Of a stretch of 44,474 bases of DNA, positions 30,238 to 38,985 are shown piece by piece. How positions within the stretch are numbered: position 1 is the first letter of the stretch; every line of letters starts with the position of its first letter. The translations under genes and the position numbers were made by a program. The DNA is from Bacteroidales bacterium (GTDB lineage: Bacteria > Bacteroidota > Bacteroidia > Bacteroidales > UBA7960): positions 1-44,474 of the forward strand of contig JAHYJP010000010.1 of NCBI GenBank assembly GCA_019429055.1, given 5' to 3'. The notes below the pieces were generated by a model. That model had not been told where the DNA came from. It worked only from the letters and a program-made list of their open reading frames with translations, and ran no database searches.

Positions 30238-30975
30238 TCAATGATCTTTTAACACCCTGTGTGGCACGGGTCCATGGGCGATTATATCTACGGGACAATT
30301 ATAAACTTTCAACAGATCTTCGGTAAGCTGGTTGGATGGGTGATAGTGCAGCGTACCATTTACACAGGCTATGGTTTTGACCATTGGTGATATGGTACCG
30401 ATATCGTGCGATACAAGTAAAATGGCCATTTTTTTGTTCAACTCTTTCAGCCAGCGGTAAAGCTCTTGCTCAAAACCTTTATCGACAAAGGTATTAGGCT
30501 CATCAAGTATAAGTAACTGGGGTTGATTGATCAATGCACGGCACAGGAAGGCTTTCTGGGTTTGCCCGCCCGACAATTCACCTATGGGTTTTGAAGCCAG
30601 GCGTATCAATCCTGCTTCATCAAGCATTTGATTAACCTGATTCTTTTGTCTGCCACTTAAATGCGGAAACCAGCTTTGTTCTGTCTTGAGACCTGATCCC
30701 ACCAGGTCTCTTACAGTGATGGGGAAACTCTTATCAATCTGTGAGATCTGGGGCAAATAACCCATATTGGGTTTACCCTGCGGAAAAGTTACTTTCCCTT
30801 TGAAAAGAGGCAAAATACCCAGCAATACTTTGATCATGGTAGTTTTGCCGCCACCATTGGGTCCAATGACACCAATAAAGTCGTTGGGAAAAATTTCCAG
30901 GTTTACGTTCTTCAGCACAACTTCTGAAAAATAACCTGTAGCAACATTTTCCAGTATGGCCAGGGGTTTGCTCAT
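30238..30975 (-). CDS. znuC: Metal ABC transporter ATP-binding protein, ZnuC-like
   Basis: Walker A GPNGGGKTTMIK, signature LSGGQTQKAFLCRAL, Walker B LLILDEPNTFVD. Confidence 0.92.
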   Translation of the reverse strand: MSKPLAILENVATGYFSEVVLKNVNLEIFPNDFIGVIGPNGGGKTTMIKVLLGILPLFKGKVTFPQGKPNMGYLPQISQIDKSFPITVRDLVGSGLKTEQSWFPHLSGRQKNQVNQMLDEAGLIRLASKPIGELSGGQTQKAFLCRALINQPQLLILDEPNTFVDKGFEQELYRWLKELNKKMAILLVSHDIGTISPMVKTIACVNGTLHYHPSNQLTEDLLKVYNCPVDIIAHGPVPHRVLKDH

Positions 30976-31853
30976 CGCAAATAAATATTTAAATTTTGGG
31001 AAAGTTTTTCCATTTCCAGAACCCAGTCGTAGGCCAGCGGATTGATCTGCACGATTTCAGCACCGGTTTCTTCCGCCACAAGCCTGGCATTGCGAATATC
31101 ATATTCCTCCTGGATAAAGATCACCGGAACATTTTCAGCCCTTGCATGCCTGATAAGATGGCTTAGCTGAGCAGGAGAAGGCTCTTTGCCTTCGTGTTCT
31201 ATGGAAACCTGCTCAAGATCATAATCGCGCGCCAGGTAAGTAAGCGCAGGGTGAAAAATCATAAAACGTCGCTGGCTTAAGCTTTGTGCTATTTCCTGCA
31301 TTTCAAAGTGGATTCTCTCCACATCAGCCAGCACATAGGGATAGTTCTCATTTATTGCTTCATCCAGTTCCGGATAAATTTCCAAAATTACATCGCGCAA
31401 AACAGGCAACAGTTCCAGCATTACTTTGGGCGATATCCAGATGTGAGGATCAATGCCACCCTCATGAAAATGATCTCCATGTTCGATAGGTTCACCTCGA
31501 ATCAGTTCAACAAAGTTTCCCAGATCCACATGTTTAATATCGGGGTTCATTTCATCGAGCCTGCGGATAAATGCCTGCTCATAGCCCAGCGAAGGTACCT
31601 GGAAATAAATACCTGAATCAGACAGCTTCTGCATCTGACGCGCAGTGGGAGAATAGGTACCGTGGCCCGACCCCTGGGGTACCATCACATTTACTTCAAG
31701 CGCTTCACCCGTAAGGCGATCCACAAAATAATGCAGGGGAGCAATGCTTACTGAAACAATTGGCTCCCGGGTTTCTCTTTCTGCGCAACCTGCCAGAGTA
31801 AACACCAGCAGTGCGGATATACTAACTATCTTAAGTAATTGCATTTTTTTCAT
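30972..31853 (-). CDS. znuA: Metal ABC transporter substrate-binding lipoprotein, ZnuA-like
   Basis: Lipobox LVFTLAGCAE; VSIAPLHYFVDRLTGEALEVNVMVPQGSGHGTYSPTARQMQKLSDSGIYF; GIDPHIWISPKVM; FHPALTYLARDYDLEQVSIEHEGKEPSPAQL. Confidence 0.92.
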   Translation of the reverse strand: MKKMQLLKIVSISALLVFTLAGCAERETREPIVSVSIAPLHYFVDRLTGEALEVNVMVPQGSGHGTYSPTARQMQKLSDSGIYFQVPSLGYEQAFIRRLDEMNPDIKHVDLGNFVELIRGEPIEHGDHFHEGGIDPHIWISPKVMLELLPVLRDVILEIYPELDEAINENYPYVLADVERIHFEMQEIAQSLSQRRFMIFHPALTYLARDYDLEQVSIEHEGKEPSPAQLSHLIRHARAENVPVIFIQEEYDIRNARLVAEETGAEIVQINPLAYDWVLEMEKLSQNLNIYLR

Positions 31854-31959
31854 TTTTCTGTGGTTATATGGCGGGTATATTTCAAGATTTCTTAATACTC
31901 AACGTTAAAAGGATGATCTGTAAAGAAGGAATTTAAACTGTTATGTAGCTTCCCTAATT

Positions 31960-31978
31960 TTTGCAACTATGTTGCAAA
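31960..31978. promoter_or_regulatory. Predicted Zur operator upstream of znuA, overlapping a TAnnTTTG -7-like element on the minus strand
   Basis: Perfect 8-3-8 inverted repeat TTTGCAAC-TAT-GTTGCAAA; minus strand reads TAAATTTGCAAC. Confidence 0.75.
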
Positions 31979-32159
31979 TTTAGAAAAAATAATTGATTAA
32001 ATGGTATTATATTTGGGTCAGATTTAAGAAAAACTATGAATCAGTAGAAAAAGAGTAAACCATAAAATCCCGCCAGATTCAATAATAAATAACACAGCAA
32101 AAAAGCAAAGGCAGGATTTTGGTTGTTTATGCACCCCAATCTCAGACTTAATCTTCACT

Positions 32160-32630
32160 TCACCTTATAACCCTCACCAGCTCCGCATCCTCCAGTATAT
32201 AGATCAAATGATCGAGATTGTCCTGATTAAGTTTCAGACGACCCTTTACTTCGATGAAATCATCAGTGCTCAAACGCCTGAAGCGAATATTATGGGTAAC
32301 TATACTGTGGATTTCCACAACCGACTCAATACCGGCCCCGGCACAAAAGAAGCACATTTGCATGGGTACATGTGAGAGAACAAATGCTTCACCCGTTACA
32401 TCGGCCGGAAGGAAAAATCCCCGAAGGGTTATTTCCTGGCCATCCATTTGTTTTACAGTATTTCCAAAACGGGGCACTTGCAGAAAGGTATTGTACTCAA
32501 TGCTATATCGGTATCGCATACGAACATCGTTAAGCAGGATATTCCATTCCTTATTGTTGTAATGGCTTTCCAGGTCAGGGCCCTGGTTCATTAGAAATAA
32601 AACGAGTGTGAGACTGAGTATTTTAAGCAT
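32160..32630 (-). CDS. Small exported DUF3299-like protein
   Basis: QVPRFGNTVKQMDGQEITLRGFFLPADVTGEAFVLSHVPMQMCFFCAGAGIESVVEIHS; overlaps the upstream permease ORF by 8 bp. Confidence 0.6.
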   Translation of the reverse strand: MLKILSLTLVLFLMNQGPDLESHYNNKEWNILLNDVRMRYRYSIEYNTFLQVPRFGNTVKQMDGQEITLRGFFLPADVTGEAFVLSHVPMQMCFFCAGAGIESVVEIHSIVTHNIRFRRLSTDDFIEVKGRLKLNQDNLDHLIYILEDAELVRVIR

Positions 32631-34053
32631 TTTCGGGACGTGTTAAGGTAAAATGAATATCTGTTTTGTAAGCCAGCCATGCGGGTATAATTGATGCCAG
32701 AATGCCCGTTGCCAGCGCATAAACCAACAAAAGCAATTCTCCGGGTTGCAGCATTATAAAGGCCACATCAGGCATAAAATGAAACGATGGCAAAAACATC
32801 CATATTGCCCTTGCCAGTATAACCCCTGTAATCCATCCTCCAAAGGCCAGTATCATTCCCTGCAAAAGCAGCATAATAAAAACCTTATGACGGGAAGCTC
32901 CCATAACACGCATCAGGGCAATTTCATGTATTCCTCTTCTGAGTGTATTCCACAAATGCACAAAAATATTGATTCCCGAAATGATAATGATCGCCCATGC
33001 AATTATATTCAATGCATCAAAACCAAATGCCAGCAATGAAAACAAACGGTTTAGCTCCAATGCGGGCGATGCAGCCTGCATATTGGTACTTTCATTGATC
33101 ATTCGGGGAAGTTGAATATTGGCTGCCGGACTGCGATATATCAGAAGCATGGCCGTAATCTCTCTGTGGTCATCTGTGCCGGGGACATGTGCTTGTTGCT
33201 GAGTTGCCAGAAACAGTTCCATTTCTTCGCGGCTGATATCCTCCCCTGCTTCAATTCTTGCTCTTATTTCATTGAGTTGCGGATTTTCCTGGTGGTCATC
33301 AAAGTGATGATTATGACTATCGTGCTCATGGTGGGCGCTGTCATCATGATCATGTTCGTGATGCTGGTCACAGTCCGCATGCTCATCATGTTCATGGTCG
33401 CAGTTTTCATGGTCATGTTCATCATGAGTATGATCCTGACCATCATGCACTGCCCACACTGTTTCTACCGGAGTAAGAATAAGGTTGTCAAGAACAGTAC
33501 CGGTTGGTGCCATAATTCCTGACACAGAATAATGGAAGTAATCGTGTGCATGACCCACATCGCGAAAACCATGTACACCGTAGAAGTGGTCTCCGACTTC
33601 AAGTCCGGTCATTTGTGCTACGCGATACCCTACAGTAGCTTCAAACACACTTTCAAACCATTGCCCTCGGTAAAGTTCTGCATTGTATAACCCTGAATAT
33701 TCAATGGTTGTACCCACAATCCTGAATCCGCGATAGTTGTCGCCCAGGGCGAGCGGGATATATTGTTTAACCAGGGGATTTCGGGCAATATTTTCTGCTT
33801 CGCGCAGGTTTATATTTCCTGTGGGATAATCAGCATGCAGAACGGATGACAAAATGAGCTGAACCGGACTGCCTTTGGCACCCATTACCAGGTCAACACC
33901 TGCCAGGTTGCGTTGCACACTATCTTTCATCTGCCGGTCGGCAAGGAGAATGAGTGAAATAATACTGATGCCAATGGCAAAAAGCAACAGGCTCAGCAGT
34001 GAGTTGGCGGGACGCGAGATGAGTCTTTTAAAAGCCAGATTGAAAATATACAT
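32623..34053 (-). CDS. FtsX/MacB-type ABC transporter permease with His-rich periplasmic insertion
   Basis: N-terminal FKRLISRPANSLLSLLLFAIGISIISLILL; C-terminal RGIHEIALMRVMGASRHKVFIMLLLQGMILAFGGWITG; DHTHDEHDHENCDHEHDEHADCDQHHEHDHDD insertion. Confidence 0.88.
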   Translation of the reverse strand: MYIFNLAFKRLISRPANSLLSLLLFAIGISIISLILLADRQMKDSVQRNLAGVDLVMGAKGSPVQLILSSVLHADYPTGNINLREAENIARNPLVKQYIPLALGDNYRGFRIVGTTIEYSGLYNAELYRGQWFESVFEATVGYRVAQMTGLEVGDHFYGVHGFRDVGHAHDYFHYSVSGIMAPTGTVLDNLILTPVETVWAVHDGQDHTHDEHDHENCDHEHDEHADCDQHHEHDHDDSAHHEHDSHNHHFDDHQENPQLNEIRARIEAGEDISREEMELFLATQQQAHVPGTDDHREITAMLLIYRSPAANIQLPRMINESTNMQAASPALELNRLFSLLAFGFDALNIIAWAIIIISGINIFVHLWNTLRRGIHEIALMRVMGASRHKVFIMLLLQGMILAFGGWITGVILARAIWMFLPSFHFMPDVAFIMLQPGELLLLVYALATGILASIIPAWLAYKTDIHFTLTRPENA

Positions 34054-34065
34054 AGCCTGTTTCTG

Positions 34066-34692
34066 TTAAAGTTCGCAAATATTGGAGAAGTATTTTTTTA
34101 AGCGCTGATCATGGGTTGCTATGATCCAGCATACAGGCTTTCTGGTAAGTGGTAACCGGATCAATTCAACGAATTTTTCACAGTTGCGGTCATCCAGACT
34201 CGATGTGGGCTCATCGGCCAGTACATAAGAGGGTTTATTGGCCAGCGCACGTGCAATGCTGAAACGCTGCTGCTCGCCCTGGCTCAGTTTGTAAGGTTTC
34301 TTGTGTGAAAGATGCGAAATCCCCAGTTTCTCCATTAATTGTTCCAGATGAGAATTATCTGCAGCACTGCCCGAAAGCTTCCGGGCAGCCTTCAGATTTT
34401 CAAAAACACTTAACCCCTCCATGAAAAAATGTTTCTGAAAGATCATACCCATTTGCTTTCCGCGAAAAGCATCCCGTTTCGTATCTTTCAATTGATTCAA
34501 TTTTATTCCATCAACATCCAGATCACCGGATTGTGGGGTAAGAATCCCTGACAAAAGGTGCAGCAAAGTTGTTTTTCCGCATCCCGATTCACCTAAGATC
34601 AGTAAATTATCACCGGGCTTGCATTGAAGATCAGGGAAAGTGAAAGGTGGGCCGGATGGATATTGAAATTTTAAAGAATGAGTAAATAACAT
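34066..34692 (-). CDS. LolD/MacB-type ABC transporter ATP-binding protein
   Basis: Walker A GESGCGKTTLLHLL, GMIFQKHFF, signature LSQGEQQRFSIARAL, LADEPTSSLD. Confidence 0.92.
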   Translation of the reverse strand: MLFTHSLKFQYPSGPPFTFPDLQCKPGDNLLILGESGCGKTTLLHLLSGILTPQSGDLDVDGIKLNQLKDTKRDAFRGKQMGMIFQKHFFMEGLSVFENLKAARKLSGSAADNSHLEQLMEKLGISHLSHKKPYKLSQGEQQRFSIARALANKPSYVLADEPTSSLDDRNCEKFVELIRLPLTRKPVCWIIATHDQRLKKYFSNICEL

Positions 34693-34740
34693 TTTCGGAT
34701 ATGGGTTTTAAAGTGCCGGGATTATTTCATGAAAAAGTAA

Positions 34741-35151
34741 TTAAACTGAACAATTTTTGCACTTACCGTGCACCAGCAGATCAAAGTTTTCAGGTGAAAA
34801 GCCTGACGGAAGCCGGGGGGTATTAAAAGGTTTATGCGAAATACAATATACTCCGCTGCAGTTATTACAATAAAAATGAACGTGATGTGTGCCGTGCGGC
34901 TTATCTCTTGAAGGGGTCATTGCATAACGAACCTCCCCTCCTTCCAGCGAAATACTATGTATTACATTCTGATTGAGAAAGTTACGAAGTGTACGATACA
35001 CAGTGGTGCGATCGTAATTGTATCCCAGTTTATCACGGATCTCCGATTCAGAAAGAGCCGATCCGGCTTGCGATAAAGTTTTTAATATTTCAACACGGCA
35101 TGGCGTGCGCGAAAGATTATTCTCTTCAAGTAAGGCATAAATGTCGTTCAT
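34741..35151 (-). CDS. zur: Fur-family transcriptional regulator, predicted Zur (track start 35178 lies inside the palindrome; Met at 35151 more plausible)
   Basis: LSRTPCRVEILKTLSQAGSALSESEIRDKLGYNYDRTTVYRTLRNF; HGTHHVHFYCNNCSGVYCI; C-terminal GKCKNCSV. Confidence 0.85.
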   Translation of the reverse strand: MNDIYALLEENNLSRTPCRVEILKTLSQAGSALSESEIRDKLGYNYDRTTVYRTLRNFLNQNVIHSISLEGGEVRYAMTPSRDKPHGTHHVHFYCNNCSGVYCISHKPFNTPRLPSGFSPENFDLLVHGKCKNCSV

Positions 35152-35170
35152 AAGTAATTTCGGAATATTG

Positions 35171-35191
35171 ATTTGCAACGCTGTTGCAAAT
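35171..35191. promoter_or_regulatory. Predicted Zur operator upstream of zur, overlapping a TAnnTTTG -7-like element on the minus strand
   Basis: Perfect 9-3-9 inverted repeat ATTTGCAAC-GCT-GTTGCAAAT; minus strand reads TATATTTGCAAC. Confidence 0.8.
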
Positions 35192-35227
35192 ATAATATTT
35201 TTCTTCTTGTTTTGCTCTATTCTTCTT

Positions 35228-35260
35228 TTTGTCAGAGTTGAGAATAATCGCTAATTTTGC
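35228..35260 (+). promoter_or_regulatory. Candidate Bacteroidota-type promoter for the desaturase/ketolase-like gene
   Basis: TTTTG, about 20 nt spacer, then TAATTTTG (TAnnTTTG form) about 90 nt before the ATG at 35350. Confidence 0.4.
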
Positions 35261-35349
35261 TTCATGTGTGAAGCATTGAAGTTATTATTGGAAATGGGGA
35301 TCCGCTTTGCCTTTTCAGGAATTTATTCTTCCATGTAAAAATCTAAACT

Positions 35350-36036
35350 ATGGGAATATTCATTGCAATAAGTGTGATCCTGGTATGGGCACTGCATCTG
35401 GCCTGGATGCTTTTATATCTGGACTTTTCGGCAAGTAATCCCTGGATGTATTTCCATATTTTTCTGCAGGGATGGTTGTATACCGGATTATTCATAACCG
35501 GACATGATGCCATGCACGGAACCATTTCCAAAAACAAAAATGTAAACAAAGTGCTGGGCACCATTGCCACATTTCTTTTTGCGGGTATGTCTTACAAGAT
35601 GTTACGGAAAAATCATGGTTTACATCATAAGGATCCTGCTACCGGAAATGACCCTGATTTTTATGTGAAATCGCAGAATTTCTTTATATGGTGGAGTATA
35701 TTTATGTGGAGGTATGTTACCATTATTCAACTGGTTATCATGGCAATTGTCTACAATATCTTTATCCATGTTTTCGGGCTGGGAGAGTTAAAAGTGATCA
35801 TTTACTGGGCATTGCCTGCCATACTTGGTACTTACCAGCTTTTTTACTTTGGTGTTTACTGGCCCCACAAGGAACCGCATCTTGATCTAATGATGCCACA
35901 CAGGGCCCGTACACTGAAAAAAAATCACATTTGGGCTATGATAAGCTGTTATTTCTTCGGCTACCACTGGGAACATCATGAAGATCAGTTTGTCCCCTGG
36001 TGGAAACTTTATTCAACAAAAACCAGAAAATCCTGA
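35350..36036 (+). CDS. Fatty-acid desaturase superfamily membrane protein, beta-carotene ketolase (CrtW)-like
   Basis: GHDAMHGTI, HGLHHKDPATGNDPDFY, LFYFGVYWPHKEP, FFGYHWEHHEDQFVPWW histidine boxes. Confidence 0.78.
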   Translation: MGIFIAISVILVWALHLAWMLLYLDFSASNPWMYFHIFLQGWLYTGLFITGHDAMHGTISKNKNVNKVLGTIATFLFAGMSYKMLRKNHGLHHKDPATGNDPDFYVKSQNFFIWWSIFMWRYVTIIQLVIMAIVYNIFIHVFGLGELKVIIYWALPAILGTYQLFYFGVYWPHKEPHLDLMMPHRARTLKKNHIWAMISCYFFGYHWEHHEDQFVPWWKLYSTKTRKS

Positions 36037-36045
36037 TCATCTATA

Positions 36046-36861
36046 ATGGAACAACTTAAAATTCATATTGAACAAGCGTGGGAGAATCGTGAGCTCCTGA
36101 AGGAGAAAAAATATCTTGATAGCATTGAAAGTGTCATTGATTATCTTGATCGTGGCGAACTCAGAGTAGCAGAACAAAATAATGGAAACTGGGTAGTGAA
36201 TGAATGGATCAAAAAGGCTGTGGTGCTTTACTTTCCCATCCGTAAAATGGAAACTATCAAAGTGGGTCCCTTTGAATTTCATGACAAAATTCCATTGAAA
36301 AAAAATTATGCAAACCTGGGAGTGCGGGTGGTACCCCATGCAGTTGCAAGGCATGGATCATACATTGCCCCCGATGTAATTATGATGCCTTCCTATATAA
36401 ATATCGGGGCATACGTGGATAGCGGTACTATGGTTGACACCTGGGCAACCGTGGGTAGTTGTGCCCAGATCGGCAAGAATGTTCACCTGAGTGGTGGTGT
36501 AGGAATCGGAGGCGTTCTGGAACCTTTGCAGGCTGCACCGGTTATCATCGAAGACAATTGTTTTATCGGATCACGCTGTATTGTAGTGGAAGGAGTAAGA
36601 ATTGAAAAGGAAGCTGTATTAGGTGCCAACGTTGTAATTACGGGTTCCACAAAAATTATAGATGTCAGTGCATCTGAACCGGTAGAATATACCGGGGTAG
36701 TGCCCGAAAGATCGGTTGTTATCCCTGGCACAATCCCTAAAAAATTTGCTGCCGGTACATATCAGGTTCCCTGTGCACTGATCATTGGTAAGCGCAAAGA
36801 AAGTACCGATCGCAAAACAAGTCTGAATGATGCCCTCAGACAATATAACGTAGCAGTTTAA
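36046..36861 (+). CDS. dapD: 2,3,4,5-tetrahydropyridine-2,6-dicarboxylate N-succinyltransferase
   Basis: Left-handed beta-helix repeats; NIGAYVDSGTMVDTWATVGSCAQIGKNVHLSGGVGIGGVLEPLQAAPVIIEDNCFIGSR. Confidence 0.93.
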   Translation: MEQLKIHIEQAWENRELLKEKKYLDSIESVIDYLDRGELRVAEQNNGNWVVNEWIKKAVVLYFPIRKMETIKVGPFEFHDKIPLKKNYANLGVRVVPHAVARHGSYIAPDVIMMPSYINIGAYVDSGTMVDTWATVGSCAQIGKNVHLSGGVGIGGVLEPLQAAPVIIEDNCFIGSRCIVVEGVRIEKEAVLGANVVITGSTKIIDVSASEPVEYTGVVPERSVVIPGTIPKKFAAGTYQVPCALIIGKRKESTDRKTSLNDALRQYNVAV

Positions 36862-36920
36862 CAAATTCAATCATATTAGCGTATAATTTGTTATAGATTA
36901 AAACTTATCTATCTGTATTT

Positions 36921-37484
36921 ATGCAAGACGATTTAAAAAAAGCACTTGAAGTGCTGCAAAATGGCGGAACCATATTATATGCCACTGATACCATATGGGG
37001 AGTCGGTTGTGATGCAACTAATGCGAAAGCCATTGAAAAGGTTTACAGAATAAAATTTCGGACTGCAGAAAAATCACTTATTATTCTGGCCGACAGCATG
37101 AATATGATTGAGAAATATGTGGCAGATGTTCCGGAATTAGCCAGGGAACTAGTGGAAAGCTATAAAGACCCTCTTACCATCATCTACAATAAAGCACGAA
37201 AATTGCCGAAAAATCTTATACCCAATGATGGGACCATAGCCATAAGAATCCCAAAAGACGAATTTTGTCTGAAGCTTATCGGAATGCTTGGCAAACCCAT
37301 TACATCAACGTCAGCTAACCTGAGTGGGGAACCTAATCCTCTTACATTCAGCAAAGTTAGTCCGAAGATTAAGGAAGCTGTCGATTATATATGTAAAACC
37401 AATCAGTCACGTGTAAATACCATTAAACCTTCAACCATTTTAAAGGTAAACGATGACGGACAAATCCAAATATTAAGGAATTAA
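36921..37484 (+). CDS. L-threonylcarbamoyladenylate synthase (Sua5/YciO/YrdC, TsaC-type)
   Basis: GGTILYATDTIWGVGCDATNAKAIEKVYRIKFRTAEKSLIILA; GTIAIRIPKDEF; PITSTSANLSGEPNP. Confidence 0.9.
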   Translation: MQDDLKKALEVLQNGGTILYATDTIWGVGCDATNAKAIEKVYRIKFRTAEKSLIILADSMNMIEKYVADVPELARELVESYKDPLTIIYNKARKLPKNLIPNDGTIAIRIPKDEFCLKLIGMLGKPITSTSANLSGEPNPLTFSKVSPKIKEAVDYICKTNQSRVNTIKPSTILKVNDDGQIQILRN

Positions 37485-37500
37485 AAAACTGAAGAGGAAA

Positions 37501-38922
37501 TTGTTTGCACAAAAATTAACGCATCCCGTCTTCGCACTGGTAGCTGATGCTGCTTCGCAGTTGAATGCAAATGCCTATGTTGTGGGTGGCTGGGTTCGCG
37601 ACTTACTTCTTGAAAGAAAATCAAAAGATATCGACATTGTGATTGTCGGAAGTGGAATTGAACTGGCTGAGATCATTGCCAAAAAACTCCCCGGTAAACA
37701 GGAACTGAAGATTTTTAAAAATTTTGGTACTGCCATGCTGCGTATCGACGACTGGGAAATAGAGTTTGTAGGTGCCCGGAAAGAATCTTACCGGGCCAAC
37801 TCGAGAAAACCCATCGTTGAGGATGGTTCACTTGAAGATGATATCAGCCGACGCGATTTTAACATAAATGCAATGGCCATCAGTTTAAATTCATCAGATT
37901 TTGGAGAACTTATAGATTTGTTTGATGGCCGCAAAGATCTGAATGAAAAAATCATACGTACGCCTCTGGATCCTGATATAACCTATTCTGACGATCCTTT
38001 GCGTATGATGAGGGCCATAAGATTTGCTTCACAACTCGATTTTAATATTGAATATAAATCTTTTGAATCCATCAAAAAAAATGCACATCGTCTCAATATC
38101 GTCTCAATAGAGCGGATTATGGACGAGTTCAATAAAATAATGATGACTTCTGAACCATCCAAAGGTTTAAAAATGCTCAGGGCTACAGGGCTGCTAAAAG
38201 AATTTTTTCCAGAACTTGATGCATTGCACGGGGTTGACGTTATTGATGGTAAAGCCCATAAGGATAACTTTTTTCATACCGTTCAGGTTCTTGATAACCT
38301 GTGCCGCACCTCAGATGATCTTTGGCTTCGCTGGGCAGCACTGATGCATGATATTGCCAAGCCTCGAACCAGAGAATTTGATCCCGAAGCAGGCTGGACC
38401 TTTCACGGACATGAATTTGTAGGAGCTAAAATGATTCCGGGAATATTCAAAAAACTCAGGCTTCCCCTTACAGATAAAATGAAGTATGTGCAAAAACTGG
38501 TATTGCTGCATCTTCGCCCAATTGTGCTTAGTCAGAGTATAGTATCAGATTCAGCTGTAAGAAGACTCCTGTTTGAAGCCGGCGACGATATTGACGATCT
38601 GATGACCCTTTGCGAAGCCGATATAACCAGTGCCAATGAATACAAGGTACAGCGCTACCTGAAGAATTTTGAGCTGGTACGACAAAAGCTCAGGGAAATA
38701 GAAGAAAAGGACAAATTAAGAAACTGGCAGCCCCCTGTTACGGGTAATGATATCATGGAAACCTTTGAACTAAAACCCTGCAAGGAAGTAGGAATCATAA
38801 AAACAGCCATTCGTGAAGCCATACTTGACGGAGTAATTCCCAATGAAAGAGATGCCGCTTACGATTTTATGCTTAAACAGGGTAAAAAACTTGGGCTTAC
38901 TCCTAAAAATGTCGTAAATTAA
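37501..38922 (+). CDS. CCA tRNA nucleotidyltransferase / poly(A) polymerase family with HD domain (TTG start proposed by the track)
   Basis: YVVGGWVRDLLLERKSKDIDIVIVG; RRDFNINAMAISL; DPLRMMRAIRFASQL; LMHDIAKPRT HD motif. Confidence 0.9.
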   Translation: MFAQKLTHPVFALVADAASQLNANAYVVGGWVRDLLLERKSKDIDIVIVGSGIELAEIIAKKLPGKQELKIFKNFGTAMLRIDDWEIEFVGARKESYRANSRKPIVEDGSLEDDISRRDFNINAMAISLNSSDFGELIDLFDGRKDLNEKIIRTPLDPDITYSDDPLRMMRAIRFASQLDFNIEYKSFESIKKNAHRLNIVSIERIMDEFNKIMMTSEPSKGLKMLRATGLLKEFFPELDALHGVDVIDGKAHKDNFFHTVQVLDNLCRTSDDLWLRWAALMHDIAKPRTREFDPEAGWTFHGHEFVGAKMIPGIFKKLRLPLTDKMKYVQKLVLLHLRPIVLSQSIVSDSAVRRLLFEAGDDIDDLMTLCEADITSANEYKVQRYLKNFELVRQKLREIEEKDKLRNWQPPVTGNDIMETFELKPCKEVGIIKTAIREAILDGVIPNERDAAYDFMLKQGKKLGLTPKNVVN

Positions 38923-38985
38923 TCATTATTTTTGCTTAGGAAAACAAAAAACAAAAAGCAAATCTTCAGCAATAAAAAGTCTTTT

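Noticed and set aside
33112-33522. Track ORFs opposite the His-rich tract (33112-33522 +, 33264-33446 -) as genes
   Set aside because: They are shadow frames of the low-complexity CAT/GAT-rich coding sequence of the permease and have no family features.
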